Origin: Granulosicoccaceae sp. 1_MG-2023
GTDB taxonomy: Bacteria; Pseudomonadota; Gammaproteobacteria; Granulosicoccales; Granulosicoccaceae
Length of the DNA stretch: 64,000 bases
NCBI GenBank assembly: GCA_030546905.1
Contig: JAUOPI010000015.1
Span: 30,465 to 94,464 of the forward strand
Direction: 5' to 3'
Part shown: in pieces, positions 8,635 through 17,461 of the stretch
Numbering within the stretch: position 1 is the stretch's first letter
Layout of the letters: each line of letters opens with the position of its first letter
The notes under the pieces: generated by a model
Told to the model about the DNA's origin: nothing
What the model saw: only the letters and a program-made list of their open reading frames with translations
The model's database searches: none
Translations under genes and position numbers: made by a program

Positions 8635-9080
8635 AGCTCTCCGCAGCGCCGCTCACGACTCAAGTGCGTTGAACCTGGCTTTTTAGCTGTGGTTCGGCCA
8701 CACCTCCGGCCGGGCGCTGACCGTATTTCCTCTGCTGCGCAGCATCTGTAGCGCCGAATCTCAGGCGGGAGGATGAGACTTACTGCCATGCTGCGACTGG
8801 CATACGCGGGTCGGCGAGGTCTATGTGGCGCATGGGAAGGTCCGGATAGTGATTGCGTTTCTTAAGCTGTTGCAGCTTCGCGGGACTGTTGCTGTCTCGA
8901 ATACGGTCTTTACAATCATGCGGTGGCGATTAACAATCTCCCTATTTTTTTGACGATGGCCGGATTGCCTGCTTCTGGCAGACGCGGGCCTGTCTCTGGG
9001 CGCACTTTACAGTGATCGCCGCATGACCACATGTGAATCGTCGGAAACCCGGCTGATTACTTTTTCCAGCACAGGCATTC
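8635..9080. other. 446-base non-coding stretch at the left edge of the defence island
   Basis: No supported gene lies here. Short open frames exist, but none has a ribosome-binding site or a recognisable protein. The sequence turns AT-richer toward the right (for example the run near 8940-8950), as expected for a junction and the promoter of the dcm operon. I see no integrase fragment, tRNA or clear attachment repeat. The dcm promoter must lie in its last part, but I cannot choose a -35/-10 pair with confidence. Confidence 0.5.
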
Positions 9081-10526
9081 ATGAGCAACCTCAACGTCAG
9101 TATTGAAGAACTTAAGTGCAAGGTCACAGAAATCCTTGAAAAGCATTGTCTTGAAATGCCCGAAGGAACAACGACCGGAGCGTTTGTTGATCAGGCTTTG
9201 CACTCAGTGGCGGTCGGAGGAAGTTTGTTTTTGCCGGAAGAGGTCGAGGCAAATGGTGAGATCAGCAAACTGGAAACGGCTGAGCAGTATGAGCGGCGGC
9301 GGCAGTCTTATCAAAGGCAGTTGGAGCGGGCATTGCGGAAAACTATGTCTGTCGATACCACCGAAGAAATGAGGGCCGGGCTTTACGCTGTTTTATACGG
9401 GGAGGTAAGCCCCGTTTTTCGCCCGGACCCGCAACCGAAGTTTCATTTTATTGATCTTTTTTCCGGGATAGGGGGGATGCGTCTCGGATTCCAGCAGGCG
9501 GGCGGCGCATGTGTGTTCTCTTCGGAATTTGATCCTGCTGCTCAGAAAACATACCGACAGAATTTCGGTGAATACCCGTTCGGCGACATTACCAAAGTTC
9601 CCGCGGAGGCGATTCCTGATCACGATGTCTTGCTGGCAGGCTTCCCGTGCCAGCCATTTTCTCATGCGGGGTTGAAAAAAGGCATCGCCGATACGCGGGG
9701 GACTCTCTTTCACAATATCGCAGAAATTCTGTCAGAGAAACGTCCGGCTTTTGCTGTTCTTGAGAACGTGAAAGGGCTCTTAAGTCACGACGGAGGTTTT
9801 ACCCTGCATACCATTCTCAAAAGACTGAACAGTATCGGTTACAGATGTAACGTTCCGTGTGACGTGATCGAGAATGGGACAGCTGAAGAAGTTCGTAATG
9901 CCGCCAAAAAAATGTTGCTCAAGTCCATAGACTTTGGGGTGCCGCAAAACCGTCAAAGATTGTTCATCGTCCTGTGGGATAAAAATAAACGCGGCGATGA
10001 TATGACTTTTGAGTATCCTGAGCCTTTGCCCGGTGTGCGTGCGTCGCTGCGTGTTGGCGATATACTTGAAGCTGATCCGGACGAGTCGCTTCGTATATCT
10101 GAACGTCTTTGGGCAGGTCATCAGCGTAGAAAAAAGATGAACAAGCGAAACGGGAAAGGGTTCGGATATGGCTTGGTTACGCCTGAATCAAACTATACCA
10201 ATACGCTCTCGGCCAGATACTACAAAGATGGAAGTGAAATTCTCGTGCAGGACAGTTCCAAAAGGCCCCGTAAACTGAGTAAACGTGAAGCAGCACGGCT
10301 CCAGGGCTTCCCGGATGATTTTATGCCTGCCGAGTCAAATCCTCAGGCATACAAACAATTCGGAAACAGCGTTAGTGTTCCCGTTGTTAAAGCTGTCGCC
10401 GAAAAGGTTGCCGAAAAAATCGGGAAAACTTCGTCGGAAAGTCGACGTAGAGTCCCGGAAAATAGCCCTGAGCCGGAGCACTTCACAAATTTTGTTCAGA
10501 AAGAGTTCGGTTTTGGCCATTTTTAA
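9081..10526 (+). CDS. dcm: DNA (cytosine-5-)-methyltransferase (Dcm type)
   Basis: A 481-residue C5-cytosine methylase that protects host DNA by methylating cytosine in a short target. All main motifs are visible: motif I FIDLFSGIGG (about 123-132), motif IV GFPCQPFS with catalytic Cys190, motif VI ENVKGLL, motif VIII QNRQRLFIV, then the target-recognition region and motif X YKQFGNSVSVPVV near 430. About 120 residues precede motif I; this helical, charged N-terminal extension is longer than in simple methylases and also occurs in E. coli Dcm. It is followed 17 bases later by a Vsr endonuclease, the classic dcm-vsr pair. Sampled lines here are 45-47% GC against 72-75% in two flanking lines, which suggests acquisition. 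The target sequence cannot be read from the protein. Confidence 0.95.
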   Translation: MSNLNVSIEELKCKVTEILEKHCLEMPEGTTTGAFVDQALHSVAVGGSLFLPEEVEANGEISKLETAEQYERRRQSYQRQLERALRKTMSVDTTEEMRAGLYAVLYGEVSPVFRPDPQPKFHFIDLFSGIGGMRLGFQQAGGACVFSSEFDPAAQKTYRQNFGEYPFGDITKVPAEAIPDHDVLLAGFPCQPFSHAGLKKGIADTRGTLFHNIAEILSEKRPAFAVLENVKGLLSHDGGFTLHTILKRLNSIGYRCNVPCDVIENGTAEEVRNAAKKMLLKSIDFGVPQNRQRLFIVLWDKNKRGDDMTFEYPEPLPGVRASLRVGDILEADPDESLRISERLWAGHQRRKKMNKRNGKGFGYGLVTPESNYTNTLSARYYKDGSEILVQDSSKRPRKLSKREAARLQGFPDDFMPAESNPQAYKQFGNSVSVPVVKAVAEKVAEKIGKTSSESRRRVPENSPEPEHFTNFVQKEFGFGHF

Positions 10527-10543
10527 CTTCAGGACGTAAGCTG

Positions 10544-10999
10544 TTGACCGATGTCCACGATAAAGAAGTGCGCAGTCGGAATATGGCTGCAATTCGTGGC
10601 ACCGGCACGAAACCTGAGCTCTGGCTTCGCACGCGTCTTCATCATCGTGGTTATCGCTACCGCGTAAACTTCAAATCCCTCCCGGGAAGGCCGGATCTGG
10701 TGTTCCCCAAATACAACGCTGTTATATTTATTAATGGTTGTTTCTGGCACCGGCACGACTGTCCTGCGTTCAAGTTACCTAAAACACGAACTCCCTGGTG
10801 GGATGAAAAGCTAGGTTTGAATCGTCAGCGGGATATCATAAATCACGCTCGCTTATTGAAGCTCGGTTGGCGTTGTTTCGTACTTTGGGAGTGTGCGCTA
10901 AAGGGGCCTGCAAAGCTAAGCGAGGAAAGGGTTCTGACTGAAGTGGAAAGCTGGTTGAGGTATGGAGGAAAGCAGGCGGAGCTAAGAGGTTACTGGTAA
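10544..10999 (+). CDS. vsr: Very-short-patch repair endonuclease (Vsr)
   Basis: A 151-residue Vsr endonuclease, which nicks DNA 5' of the T in T:G mismatches left by deamination of 5-methylcytosine. The alignment to the family is easy: KPE with Glu25, GRPDLVF with Asp51, INGCFWHRHDC with His69 and zinc-site Cys residues, and LGWRCFVLWECAL near the end. At the position of E. coli His64 (recalled as catalytic) this protein has Asn64. The start is TTG, 17 bases after the dcm stop, with AGGA 10 bases upstream; a nearby ATG at 10551 is out of frame. The gene is translationally close to dcm, and the pair forms the head of the island. Confidence 0.93.
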   Translation: MTDVHDKEVRSRNMAAIRGTGTKPELWLRTRLHHRGYRYRVNFKSLPGRPDLVFPKYNAVIFINGCFWHRHDCPAFKLPKTRTPWWDEKLGLNRQRDIINHARLLKLGWRCFVLWECALKGPAKLSEERVLTEVESWLRYGGKQAELRGYW

Positions 11000-11129
11000 A
11001 CGCCGATAGAGTCCTGTGGGGCATATTTTTGTATGCATCGGCCGGTTTGGCGATGGAGCGTTGTATCGGCGTCAACAAGGCGGCTCTGTTAGCCGGGGTT
11101 GAGATAATAAAACCAATAGAGGGATTACA

Positions 11130-13712
11130 ATGGCGGAGAAGAAGGCGGGAATTGAAATTTTTGCCAACCAAATCCGGGAAAGGCGGGCGAGTTATTCCAG
11201 CATATCGGAAGTGGCCGGTGTGATTAAACAAGAGATGGAAAGCTATGGTGCCTTAACGCCTGAAAGGGCTGAAGCGATAGACGCCGCTGCAGAGATAGTA
11301 CAAAAAGAGCAGAAGCATGTAACGATACTCCGCGCAGGCTCGTTGTACCGGGCCCGGCCGGATTGGTATAAGGGACCGGACGCCGAGAGTTACCACTGGC
11401 ATGCGCTGCATAACTACATCCGCAACAAAAAAGGGTGGGCTGAAGATACGATTTGTTCGTTGGACGAAGCCTCCACTGAGATAGTGTCTCTGCTGGAAGA
11501 TCCGGCACAAGCGCAGTTCCGCTGCCGCGGTTTGGTTGTCGGTTACGTACAGTCGGGTAAAACCGCAAATATGACAGCGGTAATAGCCAAAGCTGTTGAC
11601 GCCGGATACAACCTGATTCTCGTTCTGGGCGGGCTTACGAACAAGCTGAGGAAACAAACGCAGCTCAGATTGGAGCGGGATGTTGTCGACCGGCATCGCC
11701 ATATGTGGGAACTGTACACTACGGCGGATGATGATGGCGATTTCCGAAGGCCTGCTAACGGCGCGTTTCATATGCCGAGAGAAGGGCATGCGCAGCTGAT
11801 CGTAATGAAAAAGGAAGGTAGCCGTCTTCGTTCTCTGCTTAAAACGGTTGAAAAAACCCAGCCGGTAATCCTCAAAAAGATAAAAGTACTGTTGATCGAT
11901 GATGAGTGTGACCACGCTTCGGTTAACTCGGCCACGAACGACTCTGATATCACGACCATCAACAGGCTGATCAGACAAGTGCTGCGCCGGTTTCCCGCAG
12001 TCTCCTATGTCGGATACACAGCGACGCCGTTTGCCAACGTTTTTATTGACCCCTTCCCCGATACGACTGATGTACCGGACGATCTTTATCCGAGTGATTT
12101 TATAACTGCTCTTTCACGTCCCGATGGTTATTTCGGTGCGCGGGAAGTGTTCGGCGCCGATGAGGCCGAAGAAGATTCCGACGGGCGCGATATGATCCGT
12201 CTCATTGAAGATGCGGAGGCGGCGAAACTGCGTCCCACTTCCCCGAAAGACAAAACCAGCTTTAAGCCGGTGATGACAGACTCACTGCGCGATGCCGTGC
12301 TGTGGTTCCTGGCCGGTTGCGCTGTCCGGCGCTTCAGAGGCCAAACAGAGGCGCATATGTCGATGCTGGTGCATTGCTCACAGTACCAGGATCAGCATGA
12401 CTACATGCATGAGCTGTTGGATTCCTGGGTGCAGGAGCACCGTGCGGAACTGGAGCAGGGGACCGGTACTTTGGGAGAGTATTTCCGCGAATTTTATGCC
12501 GACGAGATCAGACGGACGGTAGAGCGTAGCGGACATCCGTTTCCACGTACTTTTGATGAGTTATCGCCGTACCTTTCCGAGGTTTTTGAGTCGCTCGGGT
12601 TCGCGGTTGAGAACGGACGCAGCGAGATCAGGCTCGACTATGAGTCCGGTCCGGTGACGTGTATTGCAATAGGTGGAACTGTGCTCGCGCGCGGACTGAC
12701 GCTGGAAGGCTTGACAGTCTCCTACTTTCTACGGACCTCGAAGCAATACGACACACTTCTGCAGATGGGCCGCTGGTTCGGTTATCGTCCGGGTTATGAC
12801 GACTTGCCTCGCTTGTGGACGACGTCGGAACTGGCGTCCAACTTCCGTTCTTTAGCTGTGATTGAGGATGAGATCAGGCAGGAAATTGCGGAATACAAGC
12901 ATAAGGATCTCTCGCCGCTGGAGTTCGCAGTACGTGTGCGCTCGATACCGGGAATGGCCATCACCTCAGCCAGTAAAATGCGACATGCATTCCGGACCAG
13001 TATGAGTTTTGCGGGTCAGCATGTGCAGACGATTCGTTTTGACCATAAGGACCTGAATGTTGTCCGTGGCAACTGGAAAGCCGCTGCGCGTCTTTTTGAT
13101 GACGCAGCGCAGATCACGGAGGCAGAAAAACGCAAAGGTTCGCTGCTGTTCCGTGATGTGCCGATGAGGTCGGTGCGTAAGTTCGTAGCTGATTCGGATA
13201 TTTCGGATAAACATATGTCGCTCAAGAAGGAGCACATACTTGCGTATTTTGACGAGGTATTCGACGAGCAGGTTTGTTGGAATGTCGGGCTCGTTCAACC
13301 TAAAGCGGGCAACTCGTCTGAGATGGAATTGGGGCAGTTAGGGCATGTCTCCACAGTTCAAAGGTCGCCGCTGGCTACATCGGCTGCCGACCACGCGGAT
13401 ATCAAGGCGCTGATGTCGGTTCGCGATGTCCTTATCGATGCCGATGAAGAGCCGGTCAGCGGCACAAAGGAAAAACTGACATGGGATATTGCGAAATGCA
13501 AGCGCCCGCCGGTGCCACTGTTGCTGGTTTATCCGATTGATAAGAATTCTGAACCGAAGTCGCAGGGAGTTCGGACATCGCTGAATGCGGTCGGAGATCT
13601 GGTGGGCTTCGGCATCATTTTCCCGGGCGATAAAGACCGGTCAGGTGATTATTTTTCAGTTGAACTTGATGCGCCGGTCGAAGATGAAATTGACGATTAT
13701 GTTGAAGAGTGA
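11130..13712 (+). CDS. Z1-domain helicase-like ATPase of the defence island
   Basis: An 860-residue superfamily-2-like protein with a Z1 domain. Motif I is GYVQSGKT at 138-145 (Lys144), motif II DDECD at 257-261, motif III YTATPFA at 296-302, and motif VI QMGRWFGYR at 545-553 with the arginine finger candidates Arg548 and Arg553. The segment CIAIGGTVLARGLTLEGLTVSYF before it matches motif V of Z1 proteins. Z1 proteins are known from predicted restriction systems that carry MutL/MORC ATPases and Dcm methylases; they are inferred to move along or remodel DNA. The start is ATG with GAGGG 6 bases upstream. Its stop overlaps the possible GTG of the next gene, which argues for one operon. Confidence 0.9.
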   Translation: MAEKKAGIEIFANQIRERRASYSSISEVAGVIKQEMESYGALTPERAEAIDAAAEIVQKEQKHVTILRAGSLYRARPDWYKGPDAESYHWHALHNYIRNKKGWAEDTICSLDEASTEIVSLLEDPAQAQFRCRGLVVGYVQSGKTANMTAVIAKAVDAGYNLILVLGGLTNKLRKQTQLRLERDVVDRHRHMWELYTTADDDGDFRRPANGAFHMPREGHAQLIVMKKEGSRLRSLLKTVEKTQPVILKKIKVLLIDDECDHASVNSATNDSDITTINRLIRQVLRRFPAVSYVGYTATPFANVFIDPFPDTTDVPDDLYPSDFITALSRPDGYFGAREVFGADEAEEDSDGRDMIRLIEDAEAAKLRPTSPKDKTSFKPVMTDSLRDAVLWFLAGCAVRRFRGQTEAHMSMLVHCSQYQDQHDYMHELLDSWVQEHRAELEQGTGTLGEYFREFYADEIRRTVERSGHPFPRTFDELSPYLSEVFESLGFAVENGRSEIRLDYESGPVTCIAIGGTVLARGLTLEGLTVSYFLRTSKQYDTLLQMGRWFGYRPGYDDLPRLWTTSELASNFRSLAVIEDEIRQEIAEYKHKDLSPLEFAVRVRSIPGMAITSASKMRHAFRTSMSFAGQHVQTIRFDHKDLNVVRGNWKAAARLFDDAAQITEAEKRKGSLLFRDVPMRSVRKFVADSDISDKHMSLKKEHILAYFDEVFDEQVCWNVGLVQPKAGNSSEMELGQLGHVSTVQRSPLATSAADHADIKALMSVRDVLIDADEEPVSGTKEKLTWDIAKCKRPPVPLLLVYPIDKNSEPKSQGVRTSLNAVGDLVGFGIIFPGDKDRSGDYFSVELDAPVEDEIDDYVEE

Positions 13713-13726
13713 CTGCAGGGAACGTC

Positions 13727-14719
13727 ATGAGTGATGAAGCGTCATCGGCCTGGCGGCAGATCCGGGACGAGGGGATTGGTGACGGGAAGCTGGAAGTCCC
13801 CACGCTGCCCGCAGAAGTGGATAGTGGGTTTGGTCCGGTTATGTTTGCCACTGGCGAGCGCGGTGAACCGAGATTGCTGGTTCCGTTGGGGCCAGGTAAA
13901 CGTGACTTCGAGATCGAGCCGGGACTGAATTTAAAAGTCATCCCTATGGTTTACCATCTGAATGGACGTCGCACCTTATTTTTGGATATCACGGCGACCG
14001 ATACCCGGCTTGAAAAAGTTTTTGCAGAACTTGTTGGTGAAATATTGGCCCGGCTGGAAAATGGAGTCGCACCTGAAACGGCCGTCTTCAGCACAATCGC
14101 AGATTTTCGTGATTTGCTGAAAGAGGATTTGCTGAGCGGGGTATCGAAAGAAAAGATCCTGGGTTTATTGGGTGAATTGTATGTGTTTACTCAAACCGCA
14201 GGTTGTACTGCCGGTGATATCGGCGCATGGTCCGGTCCGCGCGGTCAGCGACATGATTTTCGTCGCGGGAATCTGGCGCTCGAAGTGAAAACTTCCGGAC
14301 GCAGTGATGCGACTCAGGTCGGGATTCACGGCATCGACCAGCTTACAGCTCCGGAAGGGGGTGAGTTATATCTTGCCCATATCAAATTTGAAGAATCAGC
14401 CGGCGGAGCAATTTCTCTCGCCGGCCTCTACCACGCTGTACTTGCGAACGGCGTTCAGAAAGCAGAGATCGATACAACCCTGGAACTTTGTGGGTGCCGG
14501 GATGTGCACGCGCAGGAGTGGAATGAATCGCAGTGGGCGCTGGAAGGAGTGGACTTCTACCGCGTTGAAGGGAGCTTTCCCAGGCTGTCCGCAGATGCCT
14601 TTGCAGATCCGGATTCGCTCTCCGGTGTCCGGGATATTACCTATAAGATCGATTTAAGTATGGCGGGCGACTGGCGTCTTTCGCTGACTGAAGCCGACAG
14701 CGTATTAGCGAGGCTGTGA
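13727..14719 (+). CDS. PD-(D/E)XK nuclease-like protein (DUF4420 type)
   Basis: A 330-residue protein with a C-terminal-half PD-(D/E)XK nuclease signature: Glu150 in GLLGELYVF, Asp177 in GQRHDFRRG and Glu186-x-Lys188 in LALEVKTSG. This matches the family listed as PD-(D/E)XK motif protein, DUF4420 (PF14390, from memory), found beside Z1 and MutL-like genes. It is the best candidate for the DNA-cutting subunit of the system. Two starts are possible: a GTG at 13709 that overlaps the previous stop, or the ATG at 13727, preferred here because CAGGGAA lies 4 bases upstream of it. Its stop overlaps the GTG of the ATPase gene. Confidence 0.85.
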   Translation: MSDEASSAWRQIRDEGIGDGKLEVPTLPAEVDSGFGPVMFATGERGEPRLLVPLGPGKRDFEIEPGLNLKVIPMVYHLNGRRTLFLDITATDTRLEKVFAELVGEILARLENGVAPETAVFSTIADFRDLLKEDLLSGVSKEKILGLLGELYVFTQTAGCTAGDIGAWSGPRGQRHDFRRGNLALEVKTSGRSDATQVGIHGIDQLTAPEGGELYLAHIKFEESAGGAISLAGLYHAVLANGVQKAEIDTTLELCGCRDVHAQEWNESQWALEGVDFYRVEGSFPRLSADAFADPDSLSGVRDITYKIDLSMAGDWRLSLTEADSVLARL

Positions 14720-16557
14720 TAGTGGAAAAGTTAGAACTTTATAGCGAACCCTTTGCTGTGACAGGTAATCTGGCTGGTGAGGGTTATTCCAAGTTGTTAG
14801 GGCGGCCGCCGCTCGATTTACTTCAAACGGTTCTGAGAGAGTCTGTGCAAAACTCTTTGGATGCAACTAAGGATGGTTATCCGCCCGGGGTGTCTATCCG
14901 TAGCCGTGTCTTCACCGAAAAGCAAAGCACGGCCCTGAAGGAATACGTGTTCCGCAGTCTCCCGCCAAATAATGCAACCCCGATGCTTTCTGAAGCCATT
15001 AACTCGCCTGCCTTGCGTGTTCTGGAGTTGGCAGATTTCAACACATCAGGGCTTGGTGGTCCGACGCGGGCGGATAAAGCCGCTGATCCGGGTGAGGAGC
15101 TGGATTTTGTAAATTTTCTCCGGAACGTGGGCGCAAGCCGGGACACAAAACTCGGTGGCGGCACGTACGGATACGGGAAGACGTCGCTGTACGCGTTAAG
15201 TGAGTGTTCGACGATTCTTGTGGATACGCAGACGCAGTATGGCGGAAAGCCGGTACGACGCTTTATGGGCTGTTGTCTGGGGGCCAAATATAAAGCAGAC
15301 CGAGGTGATGGGCCGCTGAATTTTACCGGACGACACTGGTGGGGCCGCGCTGAGGAGGATGGTGTTGTCGATCCTTTAACAGGCACTGAGGCGCAAGAGT
15401 TAGCCGATTCGTTAGGTCTCCCCCCGCGTTCCGTGGAGGATACCGGAACCACTATCGTAATACTTGCACCGCACCTGCCTGAGGAAAACATTGACGCGAC
15501 TATCGTGAGGGCGGTGTTATGGAATTTCTGGCCCCGGATGTGTGATTCGACGCCGTTGCAGAGAAAGCTGAAAGTCAGTGTCGAAATCGACGGCGAGTCG
15601 TATCTGATGCCGAAGCCGGAACATTTCCCGCCGTTGGATTTGTTCGCGCAGGCTATGAAGGAGGTCAGGGAGGATGCCGCCTCGGTTGAACCTATTGTTT
15701 CCAAAAGACCGAAGAAACACCTGGGCAAGCTCGTAATTACAGAAGGTGCGCGGAACAAGCGCCATCCGGCAGCGCTCATTGATGAGGAATGGCCGGCAAG
15801 CTCATCGCATATCGCGTTGATGCGTCCGGTCGAACTGGTTGTGAAGTATCTGCGCGGAGAGCCGTTGAGTGACGGGCGTTTCGAATGGGCCGGCGTGTTC
15901 GTCTGTTCTGACGAGGATGAAGTCGAGCAGGCTTTTGCGGATGCGGAGCCGCCGACTCATGACGATTGGATGCCGGAATCTATGCCTAAATCCAATGCCA
16001 AGACGTATGTCAACGTAGCGCTGAGGGAATTGACAAAGCGGGCTAAAAACTACGCGGTTCCTGAGCTCAATGCCGGTGAAGAGGGAGGGAGCGGTGTTTC
16101 TGTTGCCGGCGCGGCTTCCAAGATGGGGACGCTGCTCGGGCCGGTTAGCGGATCCGGCCCCGGTAAACCACGCTCAGGGGGTGGAGGAGGAAGCAAGAGC
16201 TCCGGTGAAACGCGTGTCGCCACTCCTCAGTTCAGTCATCTTGAGCTCTCGGATGGGGTCAAGATTGCGGTGTTTACTTCTAAGCTGACAAAGGGCGCGG
16301 AGACTGCTCCTTTGGTGTTAACGGCGGTTCCCTATCTTGTCGTGGATGGCGGCCAGTTGGGCTCCGCAGATTTGCCTGCCGGTTGTGAGCCGCAAGTGCA
16401 CGAGTTGCGTATCGGTAAGGGGGTCGCGGTGCGGGCTGACCGGATCCGGATAGGTGAGAGCGGCGGGGTAGTGGAGTGCAGCGTTGTGTTGCCGCCCCTG
16501 GAAGCCGCTGTCGGATTAAAACTTAACGTGGCTGCAGCGGATGGTGACGATGAGTAA
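14716..16557 (+). CDS. GHKL ATPase of MutL/MORC type (defence island)
   Basis: A 613-residue protein with an N-terminal GHKL (gyrase/Hsp90/histidine kinase/MutL) ATP-binding fold. The N box is RESVQNSLDA (Glu42, Asn46), motif II is LADFNTSGLGG with Asp107, and the lid glycines are in GGGTYGYGKTSLY at 148-160. The rest has no clear family; a Gly/Ser/Pro-rich linker at about 476-500 separates a C-terminal beta-rich domain. In known MutL/MORC-containing restriction systems such an ATPase is thought to act as an ATP-driven clamp that couples sensing to the nuclease. The start is GTG at 14716, overlapping the previous stop; a second GTG at 14722 is possible. Confidence 0.87.
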   Translation: MIVEKLELYSEPFAVTGNLAGEGYSKLLGRPPLDLLQTVLRESVQNSLDATKDGYPPGVSIRSRVFTEKQSTALKEYVFRSLPPNNATPMLSEAINSPALRVLELADFNTSGLGGPTRADKAADPGEELDFVNFLRNVGASRDTKLGGGTYGYGKTSLYALSECSTILVDTQTQYGGKPVRRFMGCCLGAKYKADRGDGPLNFTGRHWWGRAEEDGVVDPLTGTEAQELADSLGLPPRSVEDTGTTIVILAPHLPEENIDATIVRAVLWNFWPRMCDSTPLQRKLKVSVEIDGESYLMPKPEHFPPLDLFAQAMKEVREDAASVEPIVSKRPKKHLGKLVITEGARNKRHPAALIDEEWPASSSHIALMRPVELVVKYLRGEPLSDGRFEWAGVFVCSDEDEVEQAFADAEPPTHDDWMPESMPKSNAKTYVNVALRELTKRAKNYAVPELNAGEEGGSGVSVAGAASKMGTLLGPVSGSGPGKPRSGGGGGSKSSGETRVATPQFSHLELSDGVKIAVFTSKLTKGAETAPLVLTAVPYLVVDGGQLGSADLPAGCEPQVHELRIGKGVAVRADRIRIGESGGVVECSVVLPPLEAAVGLKLNVAAADGDDE

Positions 16558-17461
16558 GGTTGCATTCCCGTTTCTTACGCTGAGCGATTCTCTGGTCGAG
16601 TGCGACGGGTTTCTGATAGGTGAACCCGGTCATCCGATGAATAAGGCTGAGGAGTTCCTGCAGGCATGGGACTATTCCCGGAAGCTGGGGGCAAGTGTCA
16701 CGATCGGTTTCGATTATGACTCTGCTTGTAAGGCACTTGGTTTTGAACCCGGTGACGCAGCCCTGAAGCTGATATTCAAGATGGGGACAGGTAAGGGGGC
16801 GATGCCCAGACGCTGGGAAACGCTTACCGATCGGGTTGTCAGTGCAAGCGAGGATTTGCCGGTGACCCTGACGGCAGATCTTCAGAGTCATACGTTGTCG
16901 GGTAGCATCAGGCTGCGGGTGGAGATTGTTCTTGCCAGCCGTCCGAAGGTTGTTTCTGAGCTGTCCCCAAAACATCCCGGGTCGAGATTGTGGGCGAAGG
17001 AACATGTCATTCTGATCGAAGACGGCGGAGACTCACGGTTCCCGGTGGAGCTGGTCAGTTTCTCTGAGAGCTTCAATGGCGAAGTGGAGTCCGGTGCTCT
17101 TTGGTACTTGCAGTGGATTTCGGAAGACGTTGATGTTGATTTCTCAGGAGCGGTGCGGGTCTATGTAAATTCCGACCAGGAGAAATTCAGTGAGCGCTTT
17201 GTTGAGGGGGATGACCTCACTATTCACGTGCTTATGTTTGACGTTATATCGCAAATGATCGAAGCAGTGATTGCCACGGAACGTTTCGATGATCTGTTGC
17301 CTGAATGTGAGGAAGGTTCAGTAGGTAAGCAGGTGTTGTATTGGTTGGAGAACGCCTTCCCGGGGCGGAGTCTGACTGAAGTCCGGCGGCTGCGTACCGA
17401 TAACCCTGCCAGATTCAGGGCTGCAATACTGGCGTCGGCGCAGCCCGGAGTGTTTGCATGA
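16550..17461 (+). CDS. Unrecognised defence-island protein, 303 residues
   Basis: I do not recognise this protein. It is acidic, cytoplasmic by sequence (no signal or membrane segment), predicted largely beta-stranded in the middle (LPVTLTADLQSHTLSGSIRLRVEIVLASR) and helical at the end (SVGKQVLYWLENAFPG). No cysteine or histidine cluster and no nucleotide-binding motif is visible. The ATG at 16550 overlaps the end of the GHKL ATPase gene, and an alternative ATG three codons earlier is in the same frame. The downstream gene starts on its stop (ATGA). Such tight coupling implies a fixed stoichiometric partner of the ATPase or nuclease, possibly an adaptor or a DNA-end recogniser. Confidence 0.75.
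   Translation: MSKVAFPFLTLSDSLVECDGFLIGEPGHPMNKAEEFLQAWDYSRKLGASVTIGFDYDSACKALGFEPGDAALKLIFKMGTGKGAMPRRWETLTDRVVSASEDLPVTLTADLQSHTLSGSIRLRVEIVLASRPKVVSELSPKHPGSRLWAKEHVILIEDGGDSRFPVELVSFSESFNGEVESGALWYLQWISEDVDVDFSGAVRVYVNSDQEKFSERFVEGDDLTIHVLMFDVISQMIEAVIATERFDDLLPECEEGSVGKQVLYWLENAFPGRSLTEVRRLRTDNPARFRAAILASAQPGVFA

Noticed and set aside
8942..9127. A 61-codon minus-strand frame before dcm
   Set aside because: It overlaps the dcm start, has no ribosome-binding site and resembles nothing known.
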